Assembly (NCBI RefSeq): GCF_023337795.1
Contig: NZ_JALIRS010000003.1
Location: 434,001 to 498,000 of the forward strand
Reading direction: 5' to 3'
DNA length: 64,000 nt
Origin: Lysinibacillus sp. BPa_S21
Lineage (GTDB): Bacteria; Bacillota; Bacilli; Bacillales_A; Planococcaceae
In this document: piece by piece, positions 1-10,336 of the stretch
How the letters are laid out: every line of letters begins with the position of its first letter
Position numbering within the stretch: position 1 is the stretch's first letter
Notes under the pieces: generated by a model
What the model was told of the DNA's origin: nothing
Database searches by the model: none
Seen by the model: only the letters and a program-made list of their open reading frames with translations
Made by a program: the position numbers and the translations under genes

Positions 1-959
1 TAAGTGATTTTCATATCAACTTCCTTCACAAGTGGGGCAAATAAATCCCACATATGCAGTTCATCCACACCTAAAAGCTTCTTACGCAATGAAATATAGC
101 GCTGCATAGCTGGTAAATGCTTATGGATTGTTTCTACTAATTGATCATAAACACTTTCAGGGATGAAGTTGTTAGACATTGCTGCGTGGCGAGCAGAATC
201 ATAATTACGGATACGTGCGCTGACATTATGCTTTTTAACATTGCCAGTTAGTGTAGCCGAAAACGTATTTTTAAAGTTTCCGTAAGTTTCGTATACTGCT
301 TTAAACGCATTTTCACGAACAGTACGATCTTTACTTTCTAAAAACTTAATATAGTTGCCATGTGTTAGCTGTACTTCTTCGCCGTCTTCATTCTTCACTT
401 TAGGGAAGACCATGTCGGCGTTGTTTAACATACTAAATGTATTGGAAGCAGTACCTGTTACCTCAGACATTTGTGCAAGTAATGCTTCCTGTTCTGCTGG
501 TAATACATGCGGACGTGCCATCGTTATTTCTTTTAAAGATTGCGAATACAATTGTAAGTCTTGATTTTCTGCTAAGTAACGTTCTATCGTTTCTTCACTC
601 AATGATAAAATCTCAGGTGTTATAAACGATAGGGCAGCTGAGATACTAGTAGCTAATGTTTGAATACGACTATTCATATCTTGGTAAAAGCTATTTGTCG
701 TATCTTGGTCATTACGCATATGAGCATACGTGTAAAGCTTCATTGTACGTTCATAAATATCATCGTGATAAGTTAGAACTGCTAATAATGCATCTGCACC
801 ATTTTTTAAAGTACCTGCAAAGCTAGACGCCTTTTTGGCAAGTTCTGCAACTTCCTTATACTCTTCTTCCCATAGAGCATCCGTTGCAAATATATCCTCC
901 AAACGCCAAGTTAACTCTTCTGGAACTTCATTTCTTACTAAAACTTGATTACTAGCCAT
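1..959 (-). CDS. pepF: Oligoendopeptidase F, N-terminal part (runs off the window)
   Basis: The first 319 codons are present; the 3' part, including the HExxH zinc site, lies outside the window. The translation opens MASNQVLVRNEVPEELTWRL and carries the helical N-terminal region typical of PepF, including the stretch YTYAHMRNDQDT. PepF is a cytosolic zinc metallopeptidase of family M3 that degrades short peptides and, in B. subtilis, competence and sporulation signal peptides. The start is the ATG at 959-957, preceded at good spacing by AAAGGGGG. The gene follows coiA in the same direction with a 48-bp gap, the same order as in B. subtilis, so the two are probably cotranscribed. Identity is secure from the sequence; activity cannot be judged from this half. 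Confidence 0.93.
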   Translation of the reverse strand, partial: MASNQVLVRNEVPEELTWRLEDIFATDALWEEEYKEVAELAKKASSFAGTLKNGADALLAVLTYHDDIYERTMKLYTYAHMRNDQDTTNSFYQDMNSRIQTLATSISAALSFITPEILSLSEETIERYLAENQDLQLYSQSLKEITMARPHVLPAEQEALLAQMSEVTGTASNTFSMLNNADMVFPKVKNEDGEEVQLTHGNYIKFLESKDRTVRENAFKAVYETYGNFKNTFSATLTGNVKKHNVSARIRNYDSARHAAMSNNFIPESVYDQLVETIHKHLPAMQRYISLRKKLLGVDELHMWDLFAPLVKEVDMKIT

Positions 960-1007
960 GTGCCAGCCCCCTTTATATGTGAGTTTTTCCTATACTCTCA
1001 TATTTTC

Positions 1008-2129
1008 TCAGCATATTGCGGCAATTGCAAATAAATGTGCATACACTTGCTCACGAATATCCGAAAAGCACCCATTTTTTTGCTTACTTTTCGCCAGTAC
1101 CATTCCATAATTTTTAATCGCTTGTACTGCTTGATTTGTAATCTCTACATTTTCTTGGATTAAAAACGAGCGAATATTTCTCTCGTCTAATTCATGAGGT
1201 TCTACTTGTAAACGACGACAAAAATGATGCAAAATCGTTTGCCACTCAATAGAAAACATTGGTATCGCTTCTGCATTCTCCACTGGAATACCTACGTAAT
1301 CAGGCATAGCAGTCAAAGCAAAACGTAACTCATAACTACTTCGTAAAAATGAATCTTGCACCCCATTTTTACTATGTAATAATCGATGGTAAACGAATTT
1401 CTTACAATGCTTCTTATAAAGCTGCCAATAAAGATGAAACTCCTCTTTCGTAATGGACTTAGGCTCATAAAAAGGAAAATGCTGTTTATGAACAGTTAGT
1501 TCTTGTACTTTACCTATAAAAGTATGCCCATGAACATAAAGAAGATTCGTCCAATAAATAAATCTTGATGTGTTTGCATCATAGGTCACTAAATAAGCTA
1601 ATCCTTGTGCTGTGGCAATGATCACCTTTTGCATAATTGGAGAAATAGAAATTTTTTGAATACCTTGTGTAGATTGTCTTTGAGGTGTTTGAAAAAGCCA
1701 TAATGGCTGTATAGAATTTTTCTCATATCCAGCTGTACGCAATTGCCACTTTTCATGAGAAATTGTACTACATTGAAATTCAATGGCAATTTGCTTTTTC
1801 TCCTTTATCAGGAGCATATCTGGTCGCTGTGAAAGTTTCCGTAAATAAGGCTCCAGCTTTACTGTATGACCGAGTTTTCTTAGCCATTCAAATAATTGGA
1901 CTTTTCCTTGTAAATGAAGTTTTGATTCACCCTCTGCAAATAACTGTACACAGCTATTACAAGCCATATGAGCGAAATGAGGGATATTATATTTACCGAT
2001 CTTTAATTGGACAGGCTGTTGGCATTGGGGACAATAAAATTTCATCTGTCGCCTATATTGTTGTAAAGCTTCCCTTGTATGTTGATATGGGAGGAAAATC
2101 TGTTGCTGCTCGTTATAGGCCATCAGCAT
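1008..2129 (-). CDS. coiA: Competence protein CoiA (nuclease-like)
   Basis: This 373-residue protein has the CoiA layout. An N-terminal Cys/His segment (FYCPQCQQPVQLKIGKY, then HFAHMACNSC) looks like a zinc-binding site. It is followed by a PD-(D/E)XK-type core near residues 95-125 with RPDMLL and IAIEFQCS, where the Asp and the Glu-Phe-Gln take the usual catalytic positions. CoiA is a ComK-dependent late competence protein needed for efficient transformation, thought to process or protect incoming DNA. The start chosen is the ATG at 2129, because AAAGGAG lies 8 bases upstream; the reading frame extends 17 codons further without a better site. It lies between mecA and pepF as in B. subtilis, which fits a competence role here. 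Confidence 0.9.
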   Translation of the reverse strand: MLMAYNEQQQIFLPYQHTREALQQYRRQMKFYCPQCQQPVQLKIGKYNIPHFAHMACNSCVQLFAEGESKLHLQGKVQLFEWLRKLGHTVKLEPYLRKLSQRPDMLLIKEKKQIAIEFQCSTISHEKWQLRTAGYEKNSIQPLWLFQTPQRQSTQGIQKISISPIMQKVIIATAQGLAYLVTYDANTSRFIYWTNLLYVHGHTFIGKVQELTVHKQHFPFYEPKSITKEEFHLYWQLYKKHCKKFVYHRLLHSKNGVQDSFLRSSYELRFALTAMPDYVGIPVENAEAIPMFSIEWQTILHHFCRRLQVEPHELDERNIRSFLIQENVEITNQAVQAIKNYGMVLAKSKQKNGCFSDIREQVYAHLFAIAAIC

Positions 2130-2247
2130 AAAATCAGCTCCTTTTTGACTAATTGTAAAGGAGTGTTTTGATAGCAACAAATAAAGTACGGCTTTTTCTT
2201 GAAATTTAAAATATGCTATCTTTTAAATTGTTTTTTCCCAAATAAAA

Positions 2248-2291
2248 AGACTGTAAATAAACTTGATTTTCACCAAGTTTGTTTACAGTCT
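2248..2291 (-). terminator. Rho-independent terminator after mecA
   Basis: An 18-bp imperfect stem (AGACTGTAAACAAACTTG on the minus strand and its complement) closes on a short loop and is followed on the minus strand by TTTTTATTT. It is 26 bases past the mecA stop. The same hairpin sequence recurs at 60558-60598. Confidence 0.85.
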
Positions 2292-2317
2292 AGACACTGA
2301 ATCAAATACTCATTATT

Positions 2318-2986
2318 TTAAATAAAATATTTTCGTACTGTTTCAAAGCAATTAAATTCCATAATTTTTTCACCATATTCCTCTAAGCGGTGGATCGTGA
2401 AATTCGATGGTATTAAAAATTCTTTAATTACGGCATTTCTATCGTGATGATTGATCTCTTCATCTGCATTTGCGAAGTCAACTACCAAGTAGTACCAATT
2501 TTCATATTTAAATAATGAGGAATCCACTAATTCATCTGTCATGCGTTTCGCTACAGGGATTAACTCATCAATATCTTTAAATTTATAAACATAAATGTCT
2601 GTATCCATGAATAACTCTGACTCATCCATGTCACCAAATTGAGTTAGTTGACTGAGAAGATCCTCTCCAACGTCCTCGAATGGGGCAAACATCTCTTTGT
2701 GTTCATCAAAATGCGAAGAACCATCTAAGGTTTCACCGTCTTTTAAAATATGTGCACGTGTGACTATGATTTCTAAGCCTACTTCAGACGCATTGATATG
2801 AATCCAAATCGGACCTTCTACATCAAAATAATCCTCCGTGTTTACTTCATCAATCATATCCCAAAAAAGTTGTTCACCCTTCGCTCGATTGTACCAAATT
2901 TCTTCACGACTATAGCCGCGATCCTCTATATCATTGTACGTAATAAAGAGCTTGAGTGTATTTTCGTTTACACGTTCGATGTCCAC
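2318..2986 (-). CDS. mecA: Adaptor protein MecA
   Basis: The 222 residues match MecA in length and sequence, opening MDIERVNENTLKLFITYNDIEDRGYSREEIWYN when read from the start. MecA brings ComK (with ComS in B. subtilis) and other substrates to the ClpC-ClpP protease. Its N-terminal domain (about 1-90) binds the target, an acidic linker follows, and the C-terminal domain (about 120-222) docks on ClpC. The start is GTG at 2986, with GGGAG and GAGG upstream. It is monocistronic, ending at a strong hairpin. The presence of two comK-like genes later in the window makes this adaptor the likely post-translational control point for both, which is an inference. Confidence 0.93.
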   Translation of the reverse strand: MDIERVNENTLKLFITYNDIEDRGYSREEIWYNRAKGEQLFWDMIDEVNTEDYFDVEGPIWIHINASEVGLEIIVTRAHILKDGETLDGSSHFDEHKEMFAPFEDVGEDLLSQLTQFGDMDESELFMDTDIYVYKFKDIDELIPVAKRMTDELVDSSLFKYENWYYLVVDFANADEEINHHDRNAVIKEFLIPSNFTIHRLEEYGEKIMEFNCFETVRKYFI

Positions 2987-3355
2987 TAGACCTCATCTCC
3001 CTTCACTGTCATTTGTCGAAAAACAGTTTTGTTTCATTAGTATGCTTTTATTCATTGTTTTTAACCTCATACTCCATTTTTGTTTTTCAACCTTTGACCA
3101 CACTACAGTAAAACCGTCGAGCAACCGAAATAAAAAATTAATTGTCCACAGTTGTCTCTACTTATATTGTATGCTGTTCTGTCATAAAATGAAAAGGATA
3201 TACACCGTTTCACAGAAGATATTTGAATTATTGAAATTGTAGTAAACTATTAAGTTAAAATCAAGTTTAACATACTTTACGGAAATATATGACTTTTCCC
3301 TACTATTTATTATACTTTATATAGAAGGTTTTACATAAGTAAAACACAAAAAAAT
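2987..3355. other. AT-rich gap upstream of mecA
   Basis: The gap holds the mecA leader and presumably its promoter, but I could not find a convincing -35/-10 pair. No repeat, RNA or small gene is supported here. Confidence 0.5.
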
Positions 3356-3391
3356 AGATGCCACAATATGCTTGTTGCATATGTAACATCT
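3356..3391 (-). terminator. Rho-independent terminator after spx
   Basis: On the minus strand a stem AGATG-TACATATGC pairs with its complement across a short loop and is followed by ATTTTTTTG. It is 30 bases past the spx stop codon. Confidence 0.85.
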
Positions 3392-3421
3392 AATACTTAT
3401 TCTATGCAGATAACGTAGCTA

Positions 3422-3820
3422 TTAGTTCACCATGCGCTGTGCTTCTTGCAATTGATAAGCACGAACCTTACGAGGTAGGAAACGACGAATTTCATCCTCA
3501 TTGTAGCCAACTTGTAACCGTTTCTCATCTAAAATAATTGGACGACGTAATAAGCCTGGGTACTCTTGAATTAGTTCATATAAACGTTGCAATGGTAAGC
3601 TTTCAACATCAACATTCAATTTTTGGAAAATCTTTGATCGAGTTGAAATAATTTCATCCGTACCATCCTCTGTCATACGTAAAATTTCTTTAATTTCACT
3701 AATGCTCAATGGCTCGGAAAATATATTACGTTCTGTATATGGGATTTCATGCTCCTCTAACCATGCTTTCGCTTTTCGGCAAGACGTACAACTTGGTGAT
3801 GTAAATAAAGTTACTATCAT
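3422..3820 (-). CDS. spx: Global redox-stress regulator Spx
   Basis: At 132 residues this is nearly identical to B. subtilis Spx, with one extra N-terminal residue. The CxxC redox switch is at C11-T-S-C14 in the motif [14 protein letters not shown]. Other diagnostic stretches are the RRP segment ([29 protein letters not shown]) near residues 90-115. Spx binds the alpha C-terminal domain of RNA polymerase and switches on thiol-stress genes; it is degraded by ClpXP. The start is the ATG at 3820, preceded by AAGGAAAGG; an in-frame ATG 9 codons upstream would add residues no Spx has. Gene order trpS-spx-mecA matches Bacillus. Confidence 0.96.
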   Translation of the reverse strand: MIVTLFTSPSCTSCRKAKAWLEEHEIPYTERNIFSEPLSISEIKEILRMTEDGTDEIISTRSKIFQKLNVDVESLPLQRLYELIQEYPGLLRRPIILDEKRLQVGYNEDEIRRFLPRKVRAYQLQEAQRMVN

Positions 3821-3900
3821 ACTGACACATCCTTTCCTTTTAATCATTATCTATAAACCAGTGTGTTAAATTAGAATTAATGTAATGTAATCTACATACC

Positions 3901-3906
3901 ATTATA
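3901..3906 (-). promoter_or_regulatory. Likely -10 box of the spx promoter
   Basis: A perfect TATAAT on the minus strand, 81 bases before the spx start. The -35 region 17 bases upstream (TATTCA) is weak, so an activator or a different register is possible. Confidence 0.4.
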
Positions 3907-4266
3907 CAGTACTCTGTGATGTTTGAATATAGTTCCAATAAAAAAAAGAATAACCCTTTATCACACGAAATTTTCTGTTTTTTTATATAACTTAAAGTGT
4001 AGTTACTTCTTGGCATGTCTAACGAACTACTATTATTATTCCCATTCGCAAGGTAATTTAAACATGCATTTCTGGATTGTTTTTTTCTCATTTAAAAAAA
4101 TTAAACGAGAATATTGTCAATTCCGTGTGTACAATATGGACGTTTATTTACTAATATTGGTTTCATATAAATAAAACATTTACTGAATAGCGATAAAAAA
4201 AGTAGCGAAAATATCATATAATTTTTTTCCAAGAAAGAACACCGCCAAAAGTCTGACTTTACTCAC
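3907..4266. other. Divergent spacer between spx and trpS
   Basis: About 360 bases of very AT-rich sequence. Apart from the flanking promoter elements I see no gene, hairpin terminator or repeat. Confidence 0.45.
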
Positions 4267-4296
4267 TTGCATTTCACCGAGCCTTTATAATATAAT
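4267..4296 (+). promoter_or_regulatory. Sigma-A promoter of the trpS T-box leader
   Basis: TTGCAT at 4267-4272 and TATAAT at 4291-4296 are separated by 18 bases. Transcription would start near 4303, about 60 bases before the T-box stem I. Confidence 0.6.
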
Positions 4297-4360
4297 TTTT
4301 TGAAATAAGTCAATTATGTCTTTGGTGAGTTCCACCTCGACGGTAATTGAGCTAAATAAA

Positions 4361-5658
<1,298 letters not shown>

Positions 5659-5720
5659 AAAGAAAACTTTATCATAAAGATGATCGTAAGAGCTTGGCCA
5701 AAAAGAGAGTAACTTAAGAG

Positions 5721-5951
5721 TTACATCTTATCTTTTTCATGTAAAGTTCTATCATAACCAAGATCAAGCACAACAGCGCATAACACAACGGCTGATCCAA
5801 TAGCCATATAAAATGCTGATGTTTGTGCCATGAACTTAAAAACCACTATCCAGGAATATCCGAGTGTCCGATAATTCAAATACAAGATGAGATTCCCTAC
5901 TGAGAGAATCAATAAGCCATAGCTCATTAAAAATAAAAAGAGTCGGAACAA
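5721..5951 (-). CDS. Small membrane protein of unknown function
   Basis: A 76-residue protein with two hydrophobic segments (about residues 1-24 and 38-62) separated by a polar loop, and a charged C-terminal tail (DRTLHEKDKM). I do not recognise the family. The start is a TTG at 5951, with AAAGGA 10 bases upstream. It converges on trpS and stands alone between trpS and the composite repeat at 6087. It could be a small integral membrane protein with a structural or regulatory role, but nothing in the context names one. Confidence 0.6.
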   Translation of the reverse strand: MFRLFLFLMSYGLLILSVGNLILYLNYRTLGYSWIVVFKFMAQTSAFYMAIGSAVVLCAVVLDLGYDRTLHEKDKM

Positions 5952-6012
5952 AATAAGGGCATCCTTTCTATTTCTTCTTACTTATCATCTATTCACAAAA
6001 CTATAAAAAAAG

Positions 6013-6040
6013 ACGTCAGCCACGTAAATTAGGCTGACGT
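6013..6040. terminator. Bidirectional hairpin terminator
   Basis: A perfect 9-bp stem (ACGTCAGCC / GGCTGACGT) is flanked by a run of A on the left and T on the right, so it can work on either strand. It lies between the small membrane gene and the repeat element, serving no obvious gene on the right. Confidence 0.75.
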
Positions 6041-6086
6041 TTTTTAAGTTGATCATATAAATGTAAGGTTCTTCTTCAAAACGAGG

Positions 6087-6487
6087 GGTTGATTTCCGTT
6101 CCGGCTAGGCGCTTTGTAGCTGACGCCTTGCTTTCGCTACAGATAAAACATTGCTGCTGACGCTTCGCTTTCGCGCAGAGCAGAGCTTCCTGGGGGCGTC
6201 GGGGCAACAGGATGTTGGTCACGAAGGCGTTATCACAGGACGTGATGCTCTTAGCCTTCGTTCCCCTTTTCGCTTCGCTGCAGGGTCTTGGGCCAACAGA
6301 TGTCTTTTGCGCGAAAGCGTAGTGCTAACGTAGCGGCAGCAGAGGGTTTTGTTTGTGCGAAAGCGTAGTGACAGCAACAGCACCGAGGTTGGTCACGAAG
6401 GCGTTATCACAGGATGTGATGCTTTTAGCCTTCGTTCCTCAATATCGCTGATCCCCAAGGAGTCGCCTAGCCTCCACTCCAATCAAC
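6087..6487. repeat. Dispersed element with inverted ends, copy 1
   Basis: The element runs from GGTTGATT (6087) to AATCAAC (6487). Its inner arms pair: GGCTAGGCG at 6103-6111 with CGCCTAGCC at 6464-6472. The interior carries GC-rich modules based on GCTGACGCTTCGCTTTCGC and two copies of a nested hairpin (6223-6259 and 6397-6433). No transposase or convincing gene is present. Related copies are at 14709-14896 and 43045-43264, with shorter relics elsewhere. Open frames inside it are products of its base composition. Confidence 0.85.
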
Positions 6488-6557
6488 TTATCCGCATGAC
6501 ATACGTTTTAACAAAATGACATCCAACTTTTTAGTTTGAGCGAGACCTTTTCACGAG

Positions 6558-6704
6558 TTATCGCCCAACTTTTAATTTTTATCTACCAACTTTTAATTTT
6601 TATCTACCAACTTTCACATTTTATCTACCAACTTCTGAATTTTATCGACCAACTTTCGCGTTTTATCACCTAACTTTAAATTTTTATCGACATCCACCTT
6701 CAGA
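6558..6704. repeat. 21-bp tandem array, family A, seven units
   Basis: Units begin with TTATC at 6558, 6579, 6600, 6621, 6642, 6663 and 6684, exactly 21 bases apart. The shared core is TTATC-NN-CCAACTTT, and most variation falls in four positions near the end of each unit. The array lies just past the fabF terminator and is joined to copy 1 of the dispersed element by a conserved spacer (AACAAAATGACATCCAAC at 6511-6528). Confidence 0.93.
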
Positions 6705-6714
6705 AGAGTAAAAA

Positions 6715-6750
6715 AAGGATTCATACACAAAAAACTGTGTATAAATCCTT
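6715..6750 (-). terminator. Rho-independent terminator after fabF
   Basis: AAGGATTTATACACA pairs with TGTGTATGAATCCTT on the minus strand, followed by TTTTTTT. It is 67 bases past the fabF stop. A near-copy is at 14932-14963, also next to a family A array. Confidence 0.85.
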
Positions 6751-6816
6751 TTACTTTATTATGTCGCCAGTTCTCTATCCGAGTCATTTGCTGAAAGAAA
6801 TTAAAATTTCACTTTA

Positions 6817-8058
6817 TTATTCCTCGATTTTTTTGAATAGTAGACTAGCGTTGTGTCCACCAAATCCAAGTGAGTTACTCATTGCATATTTAATATCTGC
6901 ATGTCGAGCTTCATTCGGTACATAATCTAAATCACAATCTGGATCTGGATCTGTTAAATTAATTGTCGGTGGTAAAATGCCTTCTTTCAGTGCTAGCGCT
7001 GTGAAGATCGCTTCAACACCACCAGCTGCACCTAATAAGTGACCTGTCATTGATTTTGTAGAACTCATTGCAAGCTTATAGGCATGTTCCCCGAAGACTG
7101 TTTTTACTGCCTGTGTTTCAAATAAATCATTATAAGGTGTACTTGTTCCATGCGCGTTAATATAGTCTACTTGTGAAGCTTCTACGCCGCCATCAGTTAA
7201 AGCTTGCTTCATTGCACGAGAAGCACCTTCCCCTTCTGGAGCTGGAGCTGTAATATGATGCGCATCCCCTGTTGCACCATAGCCAAGAACTTCTGCGTAG
7301 ATTTTTGCACCGCGTGCTTTTGCATGCTCATACTCTTCCAAAATAACAATACCCGCACCTTCACCGATAATGAAACCATCGCGATTTTTATCGAATGGGC
7401 GACAAGCTGTTTCTGGATCTGTATTTAAAGATAATGCAGTATTTGCGCAGAAGCCTGCTACTGCCATCGTAACGATTGGTGACTCAGCACCACCTGAAAT
7501 CATCACATCTGCATCGCCACGTTCAATTACTTTAAAAGCATCCCCAATAGAGTTTGTACCTGAAGCACAAGCAGTTACTGAACAAGAGTTAATGCCCTTT
7601 GCCCCAAAGTGAATCGACACTTGGCCAGAAGCCATATCTGGAATCATCATTGGAATAAAGAATGGACTTACACGTCTTGCTCCACGTTCTTGGAATGTTA
7701 AAAATTGCTGTTCGTATGTTTCCATACCACCGATTCCAGAGCCAATCCAGACACCTGCTCGTGGTGCTAATTCTTCATCAATTGTTAATTGTGCATCTTC
7801 CATCGCCATGATAGACGCTGCTAAAGCATACTGTGTAAAGCGATCCATTTTACGAGCTTCTTTACGTTCAATATACTTTTCAATATTGAAGTCTTTCACC
7901 TCAGCGGCAATTTTTGCTGCGAAAAGATCTTTATTCAAACGTGTTAACTCGCCAATTCCTGATTTTCCATCTTTTATGTTAGCCCATGTTTCTTCGATGC
8001 TATTTCCTAGTGGTGTAACTGCGCCAATTCCTGTAATTACTACTCGTCGTTTACTCAT
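6817..8058 (-). CDS. fabF: 3-oxoacyl-ACP synthase II (KAS II)
   Basis: The 413-residue condensing enzyme elongates acyl-ACP with malonyl-ACP in type II fatty acid synthesis. The active-site Cys is in [11 protein letters not shown], and the two His of the catalytic triad are in [12 protein letters not shown] and [14 protein letters not shown]. It opens [18 protein letters not shown]. The start is the ATG at 8058, with GAGGGGAG upstream, rather than an ATG 7 codons earlier. It follows fabH with a gap of 30 bases, forming the fabH-fabF operon of Bacillus, and should share the FapR-controlled promoter. Confidence 0.97.
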   Translation of the reverse strand: MSKRRVVITGIGAVTPLGNSIEETWANIKDGKSGIGELTRLNKDLFAAKIAAEVKDFNIEKYIERKEARKMDRFTQYALAASIMAMEDAQLTIDEELAPRAGVWIGSGIGGMETYEQQFLTFQERGARRVSPFFIPMMIPDMASGQVSIHFGAKGINSCSVTACASGTNSIGDAFKVIERGDADVMISGGAESPIVTMAVAGFCANTALSLNTDPETACRPFDKNRDGFIIGEGAGIVILEEYEHAKARGAKIYAEVLGYGATGDAHHITAPAPEGEGASRAMKQALTDGGVEASQVDYINAHGTSTPYNDLFETQAVKTVFGEHAYKLAMSSTKSMTGHLLGAAGGVEAIFTALALKEGILPPTINLTDPDPDCDLDYVPNEARHADIKYAMSNSLGFGGHNASLLFKKIEE

Positions 8059-8088
8059 TGTCTTACTCCCCTCAAGCATTTTTCGTTT

Positions 8089-9027
8089 TTATTTTCCCCA
8101 TCTCATTGCAACGGCACCCCATGTTAAGCCGCCACCAAATCCAACAAGTACTAATAAATCATCATCTTTTATCTTACCTGCTTCAAGCTCATCTACCAAG
8201 GAAATACCAATAGATGCCGCCGACGTATTACCATATTTATGAATCGTTTTTGACATTTTTTCCGGTGGTAGTTCTAGACGTTCACGCGCTGATTCCATAA
8301 TTCGAATATTCGCCTGATGCGGCACTAAAAAATCTACGTCTTCTTTTGTTAAACCAGCTTTTTCTAAAACGTTTACTGCAGATTCACCCATTTGGCGAAC
8401 AGCAAACTTAAATACTTCACGGCCATTCATAGCGATTGTATCCTGCTGTGTTAAATACAAGTTCTTTCCACCTGTACCGTCAGCTCCAAGCTCAAATGAT
8501 AAAATTCCTCTACCTTCTGATACTGGACCAACAATCGCTGCACTTGCACCGTCACCGAATAATACAGCCGTATTGCGATCTTCCCAATCAAGTACTTTCG
8601 ACAGCTTTTCAACACCTACTACTAAGACATATTTATAAGCATTCGATTCTACAAATTGCTTTGCTGTCACTAAACTATATATAAATCCTGCACAAGCAGC
8701 CGCTTGATCCATTGCAGCTGCATTAACTGCTCCGATTTGCTCCTGAACCATACATGCTACACTTGGAAACGTTTGATCTTGAGTGACTGTTGCTACAAGG
8801 ATTAAACCAATTTCCTCTGGCGTAATACCTGCTTTAGCAATAGCTTCCTTTGCAGCAGCTACCGCTAAATCTGACGTTTCCTGATCATCTGCGGCAAAAT
8901 GGCGTTCTTCAATCCCTGTGCGAGTTCGAATCCATTCATCCGAAGTATCCATCATTTTTTCTAAATCAAAATTTGTAACGACCTTCTCCGGAACGTATTT
9001 GCCAATCCCTATAATACCAGCGTTCAT
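8089..9027 (-). CDS. fabH: 3-oxoacyl-ACP synthase III (KAS III)
   Basis: This 312-residue enzyme starts fatty acid synthesis by condensing an acyl-CoA primer with malonyl-ACP; in this group it favours branched primers. The catalytic triad is visible as Cys in [10 protein letters not shown], His in VPHQANIRI and Asn in [10 protein letters not shown]. The start is the ATG at 9027 ([15 protein letters not shown]), preceded by AGAGGGG. It is the first gene of the fabH-fabF operon, read from the promoter at 9077-9106. Confidence 0.97.
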   Translation of the reverse strand: MNAGIIGIGKYVPEKVVTNFDLEKMMDTSDEWIRTRTGIEERHFAADDQETSDLAVAAAKEAIAKAGITPEEIGLILVATVTQDQTFPSVACMVQEQIGAVNAAAMDQAAACAGFIYSLVTAKQFVESNAYKYVLVVGVEKLSKVLDWEDRNTAVLFGDGASAAIVGPVSEGRGILSFELGADGTGGKNLYLTQQDTIAMNGREVFKFAVRQMGESAVNVLEKAGLTKEDVDFLVPHQANIRIMESARERLELPPEKMSKTIHKYGNTSAASIGISLVDELEAGKIKDDDLLVLVGFGGGLTWGAVAMRWGK

Positions 9028-9060
9028 ATAGCAACCCCTCTGCTTTCTTACTATCAATTA

Positions 9061-9077
9061 TTAGTAACTGGTCATAA
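9061..9077 (-). promoter_or_regulatory. Candidate FapR operator of fabH-fabF
   Basis: The sequence TTAGTAACTGGTCATAA resembles the FapR half-sites around TTAGTACCTG. It sits immediately downstream of the -10 box, where FapR blocks transcription in B. subtilis until malonyl-CoA releases it. The match is partial, so the assignment rests on position as much as sequence. Confidence 0.5.
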
Positions 9078-9106
9078 TTATAACTCATAATGAACGAGAG
9101 GTGCAA
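9077..9106 (-). promoter_or_regulatory. Sigma-A promoter of fabH-fabF
   Basis: On the minus strand TTGCAC (9106-9101) and a perfect TATAAT (9082-9077) are 18 bases apart. Confidence 0.7.
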
Positions 9107-9152
9107 GATGAATTAAAATAATGCTTAAAACTTATACTTTGTAAATACATTT

Positions 9153-9187
9153 ATTGGAGTGAAAATTGGGCGACTCCTTGGGGATAC
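9153..9187. repeat. Truncated right end of the dispersed element
   Basis: ATTGGAGTG-AAAATTGGGCGACTCCTTGGGGA matches, in reverse, the right end of the copies ending at 6487 and 43264 (CCCCAAGGAGTCGCC, then CCACTCCAAT). No left end is nearby, so this is a relic. Confidence 0.6.
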
Positions 9188-9246
9188 GTAGAATAAAGAA
9201 TGATTTAAAAAATTTCCTTCATCCTTTATTTATCAGCAAATGCAAA

Positions 9247-9283
9247 AACTCCATTTTGAAAAAAGATTAATCAAAACGGAGTT
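9247..9283 (-). terminator. Rho-independent terminator after the ECF sigma operon
   Basis: AACTCCGTTTTGA pairs with TCAAAATGGAGTT on the minus strand and is followed by TTTGC. It lies 55 bases past the anti-sigma gene. Confidence 0.75.
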
Positions 9284-9337
9284 CATTACTCTAACTAAAT
9301 ATTGGATTATTAAAGCGCCCTTTTATAAAGCAGTTAA

Positions 9338-10336
9338 TCATCTATTTAAATTAACCTTTATCGGCGGTAATGATTTTTCAGACTGCCTAATATAAGGATA
9401 AACCTTGATAAACTTAGCATGATTAGGTATTTTTCCGATAATGGTGCGCTCATCGGATTCAATTCTATTACCTATCTTTTTTCTACTGAATTCAGTACCT
9501 GAACTGAGTACACTAATTTCATTTCCCTGATCATCTATTACTTTATCAATCCGAGCCATATCGTCCTTACCAGTCAGTGGATAAATGGCTTTGTAGTCAA
9601 GCACGGCTGATTCTCTTCCTACTGTAATAGTTTCAAAATTCAATGCATGTTCTTTATCATCACTTGTAGATGCCTGTCCAACATTTACTTTATGATTTGG
9701 CAATTGGTGAATCGGGATATCAAATCTCCACTCTCCTTTTGTCTCATTAATAGCTTTCAATGTTATAGGCAAAGTCATATCTTTCGGAAATTCTTTATCA
9801 GGATAATCAATTATAATTTGACCGATGTGGTCCCCGTCGGATGTTACCACCCCATCAAATTGAGCCGCATTCATCCATTTGTCGCTCCCGTCTCCGATGT
9901 TTCCGATGTCAAACATAAATTCGTTTGATCTCGCATTAAAATGATCCACTTTAAACGTTACACTGATTCTACCTCCATCATAATAAACACTGTTCACGGT
10001 TACGCCCACACCGTTACTGATTGCTTTTTGATTTAATTCCGTCACAAGTTTACTGGCTGCAAGATTTTCACCAATTGAATCATCAAACGACGAATAAATT
10101 TTCCCTATTAAAGGTACGTCCGCCAATACACGACTCATTTGTGGAAAAATAAATCCTGAACTAAAAAAACCAATCAAAAGAGTAGAAGCAATTAATGGTA
10201 TCGCTAGTAGTTTTGTTTTTCGCTTTATCGGTTTTTCTTTTTGTGCTTTTACGATTCCTTTCTTTATGGCTGTACAAACATCGAGTTGGGGAACCTCTAT
10301 ATCGTTTATTTCATCTTTAAACTGCTGTTTATCCAT
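9338..10336 (-). CDS. Membrane anti-sigma factor, DUF4179 type
   Basis: A 332-residue protein with a cytosolic N-terminus of about 45 residues, one membrane segment (about 43-65, LLAIPLIASTLLIGFFSSGFIF) and a large extracytoplasmic beta-rich domain. The segment after the membrane span matches DUF4179, a domain common in anti-sigma factors of Bacillaceae. It would hold the cognate sigma factor at the membrane until an envelope signal releases it. The gene overlaps the end of the sigma gene by 31 bases, so translation is probably coupled. The start ATG at 10336 follows GGGAAG. The signal it senses is not shown by the sequence. Confidence 0.8.
   Translation of the reverse strand: MDKQQFKDEINDIEVPQLDVCTAIKKGIVKAQKEKPIKRKTKLLAIPLIASTLLIGFFSSGFIFPQMSRVLADVPLIGKIYSSFDDSIGENLAASKLVTELNQKAISNGVGVTVNSVYYDGGRISVTFKVDHFNARSNEFMFDIGNIGDGSDKWMNAAQFDGVVTSDGDHIGQIIIDYPDKEFPKDMTLPITLKAINETKGEWRFDIPIHQLPNHKVNVGQASTSDDKEHALNFETITVGRESAVLDYKAIYPLTGKDDMARIDKVIDDQGNEISVLSSGTEFSRKKIGNRIESDERTIIGKIPNHAKFIKVYPYIRQSEKSLPPIKVNLNR

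Noticed and set aside
6087..6487. Insertion sequence
   Set aside because: It has inverted ends, but there is no transposase-like frame and no target duplication I can identify.
6558..6704. CRISPR array
   Set aside because: Units are adjacent with no unique spacers of 30 bases or more, and there are no cas genes in the window.
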